The notes: a model not told the origin generated them from the letters alone. Positions 1-5,772 are shown, numbered from the stretch's first letter. The stretch is 7,299 nt of DNA from Firmicutes bacterium UBA911 (GCA_002294005.1 DBEH01000059.1:598-7896), one strand, 5' to 3'. A program made the numbers and translations.

Positions 1-2
1 GC

Positions 3-1307
3 GACTGGGTGCAGGTGCGCCAGGCGAACGGTCAGCCGGCGTGGGTGGCGGGCTGGCTGGTGCGCCTGGAGGCGGCCCCGGCCCGGCCGGCGCCCGCAGT
101 ACCGGCCACGCCACCTCCCGGTTCCCCGAACCCGGCCACCCCGCCGGACCTTGCGGTGCGGGCTCTGGTCGGGACTGCGGTGGTGGATGTGGCGGCGGTG
201 GACATCCGGAGTCAACCCGGACACCAGCACGCGGCCATCGCCCAGGCGACCCGGGGCTTCCGGCTGGCGTTGGTCGCCGAGCGGGGGGACTGGTACCAGG
301 TCCGGCTGCCGAGCGGCACCATTGGTTGGCTGGAATCTTCGACGGTGCGGGCGGAAATCGACACTTCCGACCTTCCTCCGGCAGAAGGCGGCACCGACCC
401 GCAGCCGGACCGCGGCGGGATTTCGTTTGACGCCAGGTTGTCCGGGGATCGGGTGATCATCACGGTCACTTCCACGGCGCCCATTGAGTATACGGCTTTT
501 CGCCTGCCGAACCCCGACCGGATCGTAATCGACGTTGATGGTTCTGCCGGCGGGCAGGTACCGGCCAGCCAGACCCTGCAGTCGCCTGTGGTGGGAACGG
601 TCAGGACCGGGGAAGCGGACGGGCGCTTCCGATTGGCCTGCGACGTCCCACAGGGGCTTGCCCATACCCGCTACCGGACTGAGCTTTCGGCGGACCGGCA
701 GACTCTGACGGTGGAGATCTTCGCGGTGGGGAACATAATGCAGGACCGGGTGATCGTCCTTGACGCCGGACATGGTGGACGCGATCCGGGCGCGATCGGT
801 CCCACCGGTGTGCTGGAAAAAGACGTCATCTTGGCCATCACCCTGGAGGCGGCCCGCCTGCTCAGGCAGCAGGGAGCCGAGGTGATTCTGACCCGCCAAT
901 CGGATGTGGCCGTGGAATTAGTGCAGCGGGCCGAGATCGCGAACCGGGCCGGTGCCGACGTGTTCGTCAGCGTTCACGCCAACGCTAACGTTGATCGCTC
1001 CAAGCACGGCACCAGCACCTACTGGTGGCCCTATCCGGACGTCATAACCCCGGGCCAAATTGCCGCCAGGGAGAGACTGGCGGGTGCGCTCCAGACCGCC
1101 CTGTTGGGCGAGTTGCAAAGGCACGACCTCGGCCTGTACCAGGCGCGGTTCGCGGTACTGCGGGCTACGGACATGCCGTCCGTTTTGTTGGAGGTGGCTT
1201 TTGTGTCAAACCCCGCTGAGGAGAGGCTCCTGGCCGACCCCGCCTTTCAGAACCGGGCCGCGGCAGCCATTGCCGCCGGGTTGCAGGCCTATTTCCAGCA
1301 ATACTGA
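3..1307 (+). CDS. N-acetylmuramoyl-L-alanine amidase with SH3b and AMIN domains (5' partial)
   Basis: Zinc hydrolase that cuts the amide bond between N-acetylmuramic acid and the L-alanine of the peptidoglycan stem; such enzymes act outside the membrane in wall remodelling, cell separation or sporulation. The frame is open at the left edge, so the true start and any signal peptide lie outside; the GTG at position 9 is probably an internal Val codon. Numbering from that codon, residues 1-20 are the tail of one bacterial SH3 repeat (W..GWLV), 22-47 a Pro/Ala-rich linker, about 50-115 a second SH3b repeat (RGDWYQVR, GWLES), about 137-238 an AMIN domain, and 247-430 the Amidase_3 catalytic domain. 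Expected zinc ligands are present: His255 (DAGHGG), Glu270 (LEKD) and His323 (SVHAN), with catalytic Glu395 (LLEVAFVSN). It therefore looks active. SH3b and AMIN domains usually target wall polymers. A terminator separates it from murI. Confidence 0.93.
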   Translation, partial: DWVQVRQANGQPAWVAGWLVRLEAAPARPAPAVPATPPPGSPNPATPPDLAVRALVGTAVVDVAAVDIRSQPGHQHAAIAQATRGFRLALVAERGDWYQVRLPSGTIGWLESSTVRAEIDTSDLPPAEGGTDPQPDRGGISFDARLSGDRVIITVTSTAPIEYTAFRLPNPDRIVIDVDGSAGGQVPASQTLQSPVVGTVRTGEADGRFRLACDVPQGLAHTRYRTELSADRQTLTVEIFAVGNIMQDRVIVLDAGHGGRDPGAIGPTGVLEKDVILAITLEAARLLRQQGAEVILTRQSDVAVELVQRAEIANRAGADVFVSVHANANVDRSKHGTSTYWWPYPDVITPGQIAARERLAGALQTALLGELQRHDLGLYQARFAVLRATDMPSVLLEVAFVSNPAEERLLADPAFQNRAAAAIAAGLQAYFQQY

Positions 1308-1333
1308 TCCCCGGTCGGCTTTGAACAAACCCG

Positions 1334-1360
1334 AACCCCCGGCGCTGTCCGGGGGTTTTT
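1334..1360 (+). terminator. Intrinsic terminator of the amidase gene
   Basis: Perfect 9-bp inverted repeat AACCCCCGG (1334-1342) / CCGGGGGTT (1349-1357) around a 6-base loop, running into five T (1356-1360). It starts 27 bases after the amidase stop codon and separates that gene from the murI operon. Confidence 0.9.
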
Positions 1361-1411
1361 GGCCGGTTCCGTGTAGGCAGGAATTGCTTGCGCCAGAATA
1401 GAAGTACGTTA

Positions 1412-1427
1412 GACCCGCGAACGGGTC
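1412..1427 (+). promoter_or_regulatory. Small hairpin in the murI upstream region
   Basis: GACCCG (1412-1417) and CGGGTC (1422-1427) form a perfect 6-bp stem closed by a CGAA tetraloop, about 20 bases before the murI ribosome binding site. No U-tract follows, so it is not a terminator. It may shape or stabilise the operon leader RNA; this is inference. No convincing sigma-A promoter is visible in 1361-1411. Confidence 0.4.
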
Positions 1428-1447
1428 GCATCGAGTGCCCGGTCCTT

Positions 1448-1455
1448 AGGAGGAG
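1448..1455 (+). promoter_or_regulatory. Ribosome binding site that fixes the murI TTG start
   Basis: AGGAGGAG ends 6 bases before TTG at 1462. The nearby GTG at 1458 is in another frame, so this site supports the unusual TTG start. Confidence 0.85.
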
Positions 1456-1461
1456 AAGTGT

Positions 1462-2289
1462 TTGGCAAAAGGCGCGGTCGGCCTGTTTGATTCCGGGGTG
1501 GGGGGGCTGACGGTTGTCCGGGAAGCAACTGAATTGTTGCCGGGAAAGCGGCTGGTTTACTTCGGTGACACCGCCCACGTTCCGTACGGGGACAAAAGCG
1601 CAGACGAATTGCTGTCCTACGCGGAACAGATCATCGGTTTTCTTTGCAGTCAAGGGGCTGATTACATTATATTTGCCTGCAATACCAGTTCCGCGGTTTC
1701 CCTCCGGCTGATGCGCGACCGTTTTCCGGTACCGATGATCGGTCTGATCGAGCCTGGAGCAGCCGAGGCTGTGCGGCGGTCGGCGGCCGGCCGCATCGGC
1801 CTGGTTGCCACCGAGGCGACCGTGAAAGCGGGCGCCTATGCCCGGGTGGTATCGGCACTAAACCGGAACTGCACCGTGTTCAGCCAGGCCGCGCCGCGCC
1901 TGGTGCCCCTGGTCGAGTCCGGGGAGGTCGACACTCCCGCGGCCGAACGTGCGGTGCGCGAATACTTGGAACCCCTGCAAGAACAACGCATGGACACCTT
2001 GATCCTGGGTTGCACCCACTACCCGTTCCTGCGGGGCGTGATTGAACGGGTACTTGGTTCCGAGGTGGTGCTCGTGGACCCGGCGGCCGCTACCGTGCAC
2101 GCCGCGCGGCTGGACATGCTCCGGCGGGGGTATTCGGCGGACACCGCCCAGGCGCAGCGGGATCCTGGCGCCGCCCCGGTCCGCTACTTCGTGAGCGGGA
2201 ACGCCGCCGCTTTTCGGGCGGTGGCCGGCCGCCTTCTAGGCCGGGAGCCGGGGCCGGAGCTGGTTGCCGAAATCTGTCTTCTCGGGTGA
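1462..2289 (+). CDS. murI: Glutamate racemase
   Basis: Cofactor-independent racemase that interconverts L- and D-glutamate in the cytoplasm, supplying D-Glu for the peptidoglycan stem peptide. The 275-residue product has the usual length of the family. Diagnostic motifs are in order: FDSGVGGLTV with Asp10-Ser11, the DTAHVPYG segment (36-43), ACNTSS with first catalytic Cys73, and GCTHYP with second catalytic Cys184 followed by His186. The C-terminal FVSGNAAAF block (243-251) is also typical. The start is TTG, chosen from the strong ribosome binding site at 1448-1455 and because the protein then begins directly with the KGAVGLFDSG strand. It is the first gene of the operon and its stop overlaps the next start by four bases (GTGA). 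All catalytic residues are intact, so it should be functional. Confidence 0.97.
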   Translation: MAKGAVGLFDSGVGGLTVVREATELLPGKRLVYFGDTAHVPYGDKSADELLSYAEQIIGFLCSQGADYIIFACNTSSAVSLRLMRDRFPVPMIGLIEPGAAEAVRRSAAGRIGLVATEATVKAGAYARVVSALNRNCTVFSQAAPRLVPLVESGEVDTPAAERAVREYLEPLQEQRMDTLILGCTHYPFLRGVIERVLGSEVVLVDPAAATVHAARLDMLRRGYSADTAQAQRDPGAAPVRYFVSGNAAAFRAVAGRLLGREPGPELVAEICLLG

Positions 2290-3335
2290 ATCAAAGCAAC
2301 TCCTTCCAGGGACTATACAAGCAGAGTGTGGCGGGGCAAGTGACCAGGCGTGTAGGCATCACCACCACCATTCCGAGCGAGGTTGTGTTCGCGGCCGGAT
2401 GGGCGCCGGTGGACTTAAACAACGTATTCATTGCCAGTGCCGATCCCCGGCGTCTGGTGGAGGAGGCCGAGGTTGCGGGGTACCCGCGCAGCATCTGCGC
2501 CTGGATTAAGGGGATCTACGCCACGGTGCTGCGGGACCGGACTCTCGACACCGTGATCGCCGTCACCCAGGGTGATTGCAGCAACACCCACGCTCTCATG
2601 GAGACCTTGCAACTGGCCGGGGTGCGCGTCATTCCTTTCGCCTACCCTTTTGACCGGGACCATGACCTTTTAAAGCTGCAGATCGAAAAACTGATGGACT
2701 ATTTCGGGGTGAACTGGCTGGCGGTGCGGGAGGCCCGTTCCAGGCTGGCCGAAATCCGGGGGGCGGTACGGGAGCTGGACCGGCTGACCTGGGAGGAAAA
2801 CCGGGTGGGAGGCTGGGACAACCATTTTTACCAGGTGACGTGCAGCGACTTTGACGGAGACCCGGAGTCGTTCGGAGCCAGGGTGAACAGTCTTCTGAGC
2901 CGGGTGCGGCAAGCCCAGCCCCGGGGCAGGGAGATCCGCCTGGCCTATATCGGGGTGCCGCCGATCAACGGCGGTATCTACGGGTTTCTGGAGCAACTGG
3001 GGGCCCGCGTGGTCTTCAACGAAACGCAGCGCCAGTTCGCCATGCCCTTTGACACGGACGACCTGGTGGAGCAGTACCGCTTATACACCTATCCTTACGG
3101 CATCTTTTTCCGGCTCGCGGACATCAAGCGCGAACTGGAGCGGCGGTCGGTGCGCGGTGTGATTCACTACGCGCAGAGTTTTTGTTTCCGTCAGATTGAG
3201 GACCTGATCGTTCGTCATGAATTGCGGATGCCGGTGCTTACCGTCGAGGGGGACAACCCCGGGCCGTTGGACGCCCGCACCCGGGTGCGCCTGGAGGCGT
3301 TTGTGGAAATGCTCCGGCAAGGGGGATGGGATTGA
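2286..3335 (+). CDS. 2-hydroxyacyl-CoA dehydratase D-component family protein (HgdB/FldC-like)
   Basis: The 349-residue product resembles the 2-hydroxyglutaryl-CoA dehydratase D-component family (Pfam HGD-D), iron-sulfur proteins in which an ATP-driven activator injects an electron for radical dehydration or another difficult reduction. Seen in the sequence: an N-terminal block VGITTTIPSEVVFAAGW, then Cys71 (RSICAW), Cys98 (QGDCSN) and Cys300 (QSFCFR). Their spacing matches the three cluster-binding cysteines of the family; Cys186 is an extra. The motif GVPPINGGIYGFLE (223-236) opens the second half-domain. The start is GTG in a four-base overlap with the murI stop and has no clear ribosome binding site of its own, suggesting translational coupling. 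No second subunit and no ATPase activator gene lies in the window, so the substrate cannot be named. It may be a stand-alone homologue, such as a double-cubane-type reductase, rather than a true dehydratase. Confidence 0.85.
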   Translation: MNQSNSFQGLYKQSVAGQVTRRVGITTTIPSEVVFAAGWAPVDLNNVFIASADPRRLVEEAEVAGYPRSICAWIKGIYATVLRDRTLDTVIAVTQGDCSNTHALMETLQLAGVRVIPFAYPFDRDHDLLKLQIEKLMDYFGVNWLAVREARSRLAEIRGAVRELDRLTWEENRVGGWDNHFYQVTCSDFDGDPESFGARVNSLLSRVRQAQPRGREIRLAYIGVPPINGGIYGFLEQLGARVVFNETQRQFAMPFDTDDLVEQYRLYTYPYGIFFRLADIKRELERRSVRGVIHYAQSFCFRQIEDLIVRHELRMPVLTVEGDNPGPLDARTRVRLEAFVEMLRQGGWD

Positions 3336-3517
3336 ACATCACGGTTTTGGGGTGCTGGGCGCCCTACCCGCGGGCCGGGGGCGCCTGTTCCGGCTACCTG
3401 CTGCGGGAGGGGGAAACCGTGGTCCTGCTGGAGGCTGGGGACGGGAGTTTCATCCGTCTGACGGCGACGGTCGATTTCCGCGCCGGGCGGCCGCGCAAAA
3501 AAAGACTGGAGGTTTGA
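3326..3517 (+). pseudogene. Truncated metallo-beta-lactamase-fold hydrolase (N-terminal relic)
   Basis: The reading frame encodes about 60 residues. The first 40 look like the beginning of an MBL-fold hydrolase: ITVLGCWAPYPRAGGACSGY, then a strand leading into LLEAGDGSFIRL, where intact members have LLDxGxG. The metal-binding HxHxDH motif should follow but never appears. The frame passes into a basic tail (RAGRPRKKRLEV) and stops 1 base before rph. Full family members are roughly 240 residues, and there is no room for the rest in any frame, so I infer a large internal deletion. Two starts are possible: ATG at 3326, or TTG at 3332 that overlaps the previous stop (TTGA) and lies at better distance from the AAGGGGG site at 3319-3325. 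Its 3' end carries the rph ribosome binding site, which may explain why the remnant frame is kept. Confidence 0.65.
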
Positions 3518-3518
3518 A

Positions 3519-4271
3519 ATGATTCGAGTGGATGGCCGGACCCCGGCGCAGATGCGCCCGGTGTACATCACCCGGCACTACAACAAGCACGCCGAAGGCT
3601 CCGCGTTGATCGAGGTGGGTGATACCCGCGTGATCTGCACGGCCAGTATCGATTCCCGGCTGCCCCCGTTTTTGAAAGGCACGGGCAAGGGCTGGGTAAC
3701 CGCGGAATATGGAATGTTGCCCCGGGCCACCGGGGTCCGGGGAATCCGGGAAAGCGTGAAGGGTCAACCCGGGGGGCGCAGCCTGGAAATTCAAAGACTG
3801 ATCAGCCGTTCCCTGCGGGCGGTGGTCGACCTTAACGCCCTCGGGGAGCGTACCGTCATCCTGGACTGTGACGTGATTCAAGCCGACGGGGGGACCCGGA
3901 CGGCCGCGATCACCGGGAGTTTCGTGGCCTTGGTCGACGCCCTGCAAACCATGGTCACCGAGGGATTGACCCCGCGTCTGCCGGTACTGGACTACGTGGC
4001 GGCGACCAGCGCGGGCCTGTTTGAGGGGGAGGCCGTCCTTGATCTGTGTTTTGCGGAAGACTCGGCGGCGGCGGCTGACTTTAACGTGGTGATGACCGGG
4101 GCGGGCCGTTTCGTGGAAGTGCAGGGCACCGGAGAAGGAACGGCATTTGAGCGGGTCGACATCGACCGGTTGCTGGACCTGGCGGCTACCGGAATCCGGA
4201 GCCTGGTGGAGCAACAGCGGGCGGTCTTGGGTTCGCTGGCCGAAGAGATTGAAAGGCGGAGAGGGAGTTAG
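3519..4271 (+). CDS. rph: Ribonuclease PH
   Basis: Phosphate-dependent 3'-5' exoribonuclease that trims the 3' ends of tRNA precursors and other structured RNAs, working as a ring-shaped hexamer in the cytoplasm. The 250-residue product has normal length. Visible motifs: MIRVDGRTPAQMRPV at the start, GWVTAEYGMLPRAT (58-71), GGRSLEIQRLISRSLR with phosphate-binding Arg87, DCDVIQADGGTRTAAITG (116-133) with the GTR segment 125-127 that contacts phosphate, and Asp187 followed by the VVMTGAGRFVEVQGTGEG block (190-207). The ATG start follows GGAGGT (3508-3513) by five bases, and that site lies inside the end of the upstream MBL relic. The stop is one base before the rdgB start, the classic rph-rdgB arrangement of Firmicutes. 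It appears intact. Confidence 0.97.
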   Translation: MIRVDGRTPAQMRPVYITRHYNKHAEGSALIEVGDTRVICTASIDSRLPPFLKGTGKGWVTAEYGMLPRATGVRGIRESVKGQPGGRSLEIQRLISRSLRAVVDLNALGERTVILDCDVIQADGGTRTAAITGSFVALVDALQTMVTEGLTPRLPVLDYVAATSAGLFEGEAVLDLCFAEDSAAAADFNVVMTGAGRFVEVQGTGEGTAFERVDIDRLLDLAATGIRSLVEQQRAVLGSLAEEIERRRGS

Positions 4272-4272
4272 A

Positions 4273-4881
4273 ATGGCTCGGTTGGTGCTGGCGACCAGAA
4301 ACGAGGGCAAAGTCAGGGAAATGGCGGCCCTGCTGGCCCCGCTGAGGGTCGAGGTCGTCTCGCTTTCGTCCTTCCCGGACATCGAAGAGATTCCCGAGGA
4401 CGGTGATACCTTTGAAGCGAACGCCCTGACCAAGGCCCGGGTGGCAGCCGCCCGGACCGGGCAGCCGGCCCTGGCGGATGACTCGGGTTTGGAGGTGGAC
4501 GTGCTGGACGGTGCGCCCGGGGTGCACTCCGCGCTTTTCGCCGGGGAACCTCGGGATGACGGCCGCAACAACGAAAAACTGCTCCGCCTTCTGGAAGGGG
4601 TGCCGTGGGACAAAAGGCAGGCCCGCTTCCGTTCCGTAATTGCTTTGGTGACCTCGGAGGGGACCGAGCGGCTTACGGAGGGAACCTGTGAGGGGTTCAT
4701 CGGGTACGGGCCGCGGGGGACCCAAGGCTTTGGGTACGACCCCCTGTTCTATGTGCCAGAGTACGACATGACGTTTGGCGAACTTGACCTGGCGACCAAA
4801 AACCGGATCAGCCACCGCGGCCGCGCCCTCACCAAGGCCCTCGGGGTGGTCGCCGAACTGCTGGCGCTTGTAAAACTTTGA
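4273..4881 (+). CDS. rdgB: dITP/XTP pyrophosphatase (non-canonical purine NTPase, RdgB/HAM1 family)
   Basis: Hydrolyses dITP, ITP and XTP to the monophosphate and pyrophosphate, keeping deaminated purines out of DNA and RNA; cytoplasmic, usually a dimer, Mg-dependent. The 202-residue product is normal in length. Motifs: ATRNEGK (7-13) for triphosphate binding, Glu42 near IPEDG, catalytic Asp70 in LADDSGLEVD, FGYDPLF (153-159) and SHRGRA (180-185). The frame is open upstream to 4147, but the start is set at ATG 4273, because the family motif begins there, a GGAGAGGGAG site precedes it, and rph ends two bases earlier. It is the last gene of the operon. Its stop codon overlaps the -35 box of the tRNA-Gly promoter, and no separate terminator lies between them, so read-through into the tRNA is possible. 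Confidence 0.96.
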   Translation: MARLVLATRNEGKVREMAALLAPLRVEVVSLSSFPDIEEIPEDGDTFEANALTKARVAAARTGQPALADDSGLEVDVLDGAPGVHSALFAGEPRDDGRNNEKLLRLLEGVPWDKRQARFRSVIALVTSEGTERLTEGTCEGFIGYGPRGTQGFGYDPLFYVPEYDMTFGELDLATKNRISHRGRALTKALGVVAELLALVKL

Positions 4882-4906
4882 CGCGGGGCGCCGTCCGGGT
4901 TATAAT
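4878..4906 (+). promoter_or_regulatory. Sigma-A promoter of tRNA-Gly
   Basis: TTGACG (4878-4883), 17-base spacer, TATAAT (4901-4906): 11 of 12 consensus bases. The -35 box overlaps the rdgB stop codon. Transcription would start near 4913, just ahead of the mature tRNA 5' end at 4917. Confidence 0.88.
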
Positions 4907-4916
4907 ACTGAAGCGT

Positions 4917-4990
4917 GCGGGTGTAGCTCAATGGTAGAGCACCGGCCTTCCAAGCCGGGTACGTGGGTTCGATTCCCATCACCCGCTCCA
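4917..4990 (+). tRNA. tRNA-Gly (anticodon UCC)
   Basis: Full cloverleaf: acceptor GCGGGTG pairs with CACCCGC (4980-4986), discriminator T, encoded CCA (4988-4990). The D arm is GCTCAATGGTAGAGC. The anticodon stem CCGGC/GCCGG encloses CTTCCAA with anticodon TCC at 4949-4951, and the T arm carries GGTTCGATTCC. It decodes GGA and GGG. It has its own promoter directly upstream and a hairpin terminator directly downstream, so it can be expressed apart from the murI-rdgB operon. Confidence 0.97.
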
Positions 4991-4999
4991 CAACTGCCG

Positions 5000-5043
5000 A
5001 AAAGAACTACAAAACCGCCCGTGACCGAGCGGTTTTGTAGTTC
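5000..5043. terminator. Bidirectional terminator between tRNA-Gly and the convergent small gene
   Basis: Perfect 15-bp inverted repeat, GAACTACAAAACCGC (5004-5018) and GCGGTTTTGTAGTTC (5029-5043), with a 10-base loop. On the minus strand it starts 5 bases after the small gene's TAG and is followed by TTTT (complement of 5000-5003). On the plus strand the inner AAAACCGC/GCGGTTTT stem can serve tRNA-Gly. It fits two convergent transcripts sharing one hairpin. Confidence 0.85.
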
Positions 5044-5048
5044 CGATG

Positions 5049-5241
5049 CTACTTGAATATGGCCTTCCAAAGCCTGGCAAAAAAAGAATCGCCGCCGCGG
5101 GTGCCGATAACGGCTGCCGGATTGGCCGCCGGCGGGGGGGGCGGCCGGTTGGGCAGAGTGGGACGCAGGTTTTTCGGGAGAGTACTTTTTGATCATCTGG
5201 GCCACGTTGTTGTCGATGGTTTCCTTGTAGTTTGCGGCCAT
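5049..5241 (-). CDS. Small unknown gene with an apparent one-base frameshift in a C8 run
   Basis: I do not recognise the protein. Translation should start at ATG (5241-5239), 8 bases after a perfect AAAGGAGG site (5257-5250). The first frame gives MAANYKETIDNNVAQMIKKY, a polar, probably helical N-terminus, then a Pro/Ala linker. Inside a run of eight C (complement of 5134-5141) the sensible frame switches. If one C is removed, the protein continues through a Pro/Ala stretch to AAVIGTRGGDSFFARLWKAI plus FK and stops at TAG (5051-5049), right before the shared terminator: 63 residues with an amphipathic basic/aromatic tail. Without the shift the frame runs through the terminator and antisense across tRNA-Gly to about 4900 (114 residues), which is implausible. 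It could be a sequencing error, a true frameshift mutation, phase variation or ribosomal slippage. The function is unknown; the tail might associate with a membrane. Confidence 0.6.
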
Positions 5242-5249
5242 CAAACAAA

Positions 5250-5282
5250 CCTCCTTTCACTGGCATTGAAGTCGTGAAAGGA
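5250..5282 (-). promoter_or_regulatory. Strong ribosome binding site inside a 9-bp hairpin
   Basis: The arms TCCTTTCAC (5252-5260 on the plus strand) and GTGAAAGGA (5274-5282) are perfect complements around a 13-base loop. In the minus-strand mRNA the 3' arm contains AAAGGA of the AAAGGAGG ribosome binding site (5257-5250) for the small gene at 5241. Folding would hide the site, which suggests translational control. The pairing is seen; the role is inferred. Confidence 0.45.
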
Positions 5283-5640
5283 TACAGGCGCGGATAGCGG
5301 GAGTGGATAGAACGCTGGTGTTAAAGTGTCCGCCACTTCTGGTGCGTGTTGGAGTTGCCGAAACAACTGCGGACGACGGAGACTACTTGACGAGTATGGC
5401 GGCAAAGGGCAAGTATGCTCTGCAATTCCTGTGCCGGACACGGCCGGTCTTGGCGTCAAGCGCCATCTACCCTTGGTTCCACATGGCAGGCCGCACTGTT
5501 TGCGGCGTTATCTAGATGCCTAGTTCTATACGCAGCAATAAATACCTTCTAAATACTCTGGATTTTGTCGACGGCCATTTCTGTCGTGAAGATAGTCAGG
5601 ACGGCTTGTCCTCCCGGGGAAAAACCGCCGTCAGCTGCGG
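5283..5640. other. Intergenic stretch with no recognisable gene
   Basis: Short frames of 60-72 codons exist in several phases on both strands, but none has a ribosome binding site or a protein I recognise. The stretch contains several small inverted repeats: the nested element at 5326-5441, TGGCG/CGCCA at 5451-5465, and AGGAC/GTCCT at 5598-5612. No convincing promoter was found. It may be decayed mobile or structural DNA. Confidence 0.5.
5326..5441 (+). other. Candidate folded element (possible structured RNA)
   Basis: An outer stem pairs GTGTCCG-c-CAC (5326-5336) with GTG-c-CGGACAC (5431-5441): 10 bp with one C/C mismatch. It encloses AGTTG/CAACT (5353-5357/5364-5368, 6-base loop) and GAGTATG/TATGCTC (5392-5398/5414-5420, including two G-U pairs). 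The G-U pairs work only in plus-strand RNA, so polarity favours plus. It matches no RNA family I know, and such pairings can arise by chance. Confidence 0.25.
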
Positions 5641-5652
5641 TCTGCTAGCGCC

Positions 5653-5753
5653 GTCAACGTGAGCACGCCGGCATGCCCCGTTAATTAACGTGAGTGTGCC
5701 GTCAAAATAGGCGGGTCAACATTCTGGTGGGTCAACGTGAGTGTTGAATCGCC
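5653..5753. repeat. Cluster of short direct and inverted repeats, possible insertion-sequence end relic
   Basis: Three direct copies share the core AACGTGAG: GTCAACGTGAGCAC (5653-5666), TTAACGTGAGTGT (5685-5697) and GTCAACGTGAGTGT (5731-5744). A second direct repeat is GGCGGGTCAAC (5710-5720) versus GGTGGGTCAAC (5726-5736). An imperfect inverted repeat (12 of 15) pairs 5710-5724 with 5739-5753. Several sub-terminal direct repeats of GTCAA-type sequence are known at the ends of IS21-family elements, so this could be such an end without its transposase genes. A regulator-binding array is the alternative. No transposase remnant is visible nearby. Confidence 0.4.
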
Positions 5754-5772
5754 CACTTGGAGAGTGTATAAT
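5744..5772 (+). promoter_or_regulatory. Sigma-A promoter of tRNA-Arg
   Basis: TTGAAT (5744-5749), 17-base spacer, TATAAT (5767-5772). The -35 box lies within the last repeat of the 5653-5753 cluster and inside one arm of its inverted repeat. Transcription would start near 5779, about 11 bases before the tRNA. Confidence 0.82.

Noticed and set aside
1377..1401. A sigma-H-like pair GCAGGAATT ... GAATA upstream of murI.
   Set aside because: The -35-like box matches the sigma-H consensus well, but the distance to GAAT is about four bases shorter than in known sigma-H promoters and the flanks of GAAT do not match.
3450..4700. A 416-codon open frame on the minus strand.
   Set aside because: It lies opposite rph and rdgB, which are clear genes with all motifs. 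Long antisense frames are common in GC-rich DNA, and the product has no recognisable domain.
4749..4991. Minus-strand frame with GIEPTYPAWKAGALPLSYTR.
   Set aside because: This is the typical spurious product of reading antisense through a tRNA gene (tRNA-Gly). The same applies to the 5801-5995 frame over tRNA-Arg (GFEPPAHGLEGRCSI).
5241..5459. A 72-codon minus-strand frame, and plus-strand frames at 5303-5515 and 5326-5523.
   Set aside because: None has a ribosome binding site or recognisable motif. The minus frame would also overlap the strong ribosome binding site of the small gene at 5241.
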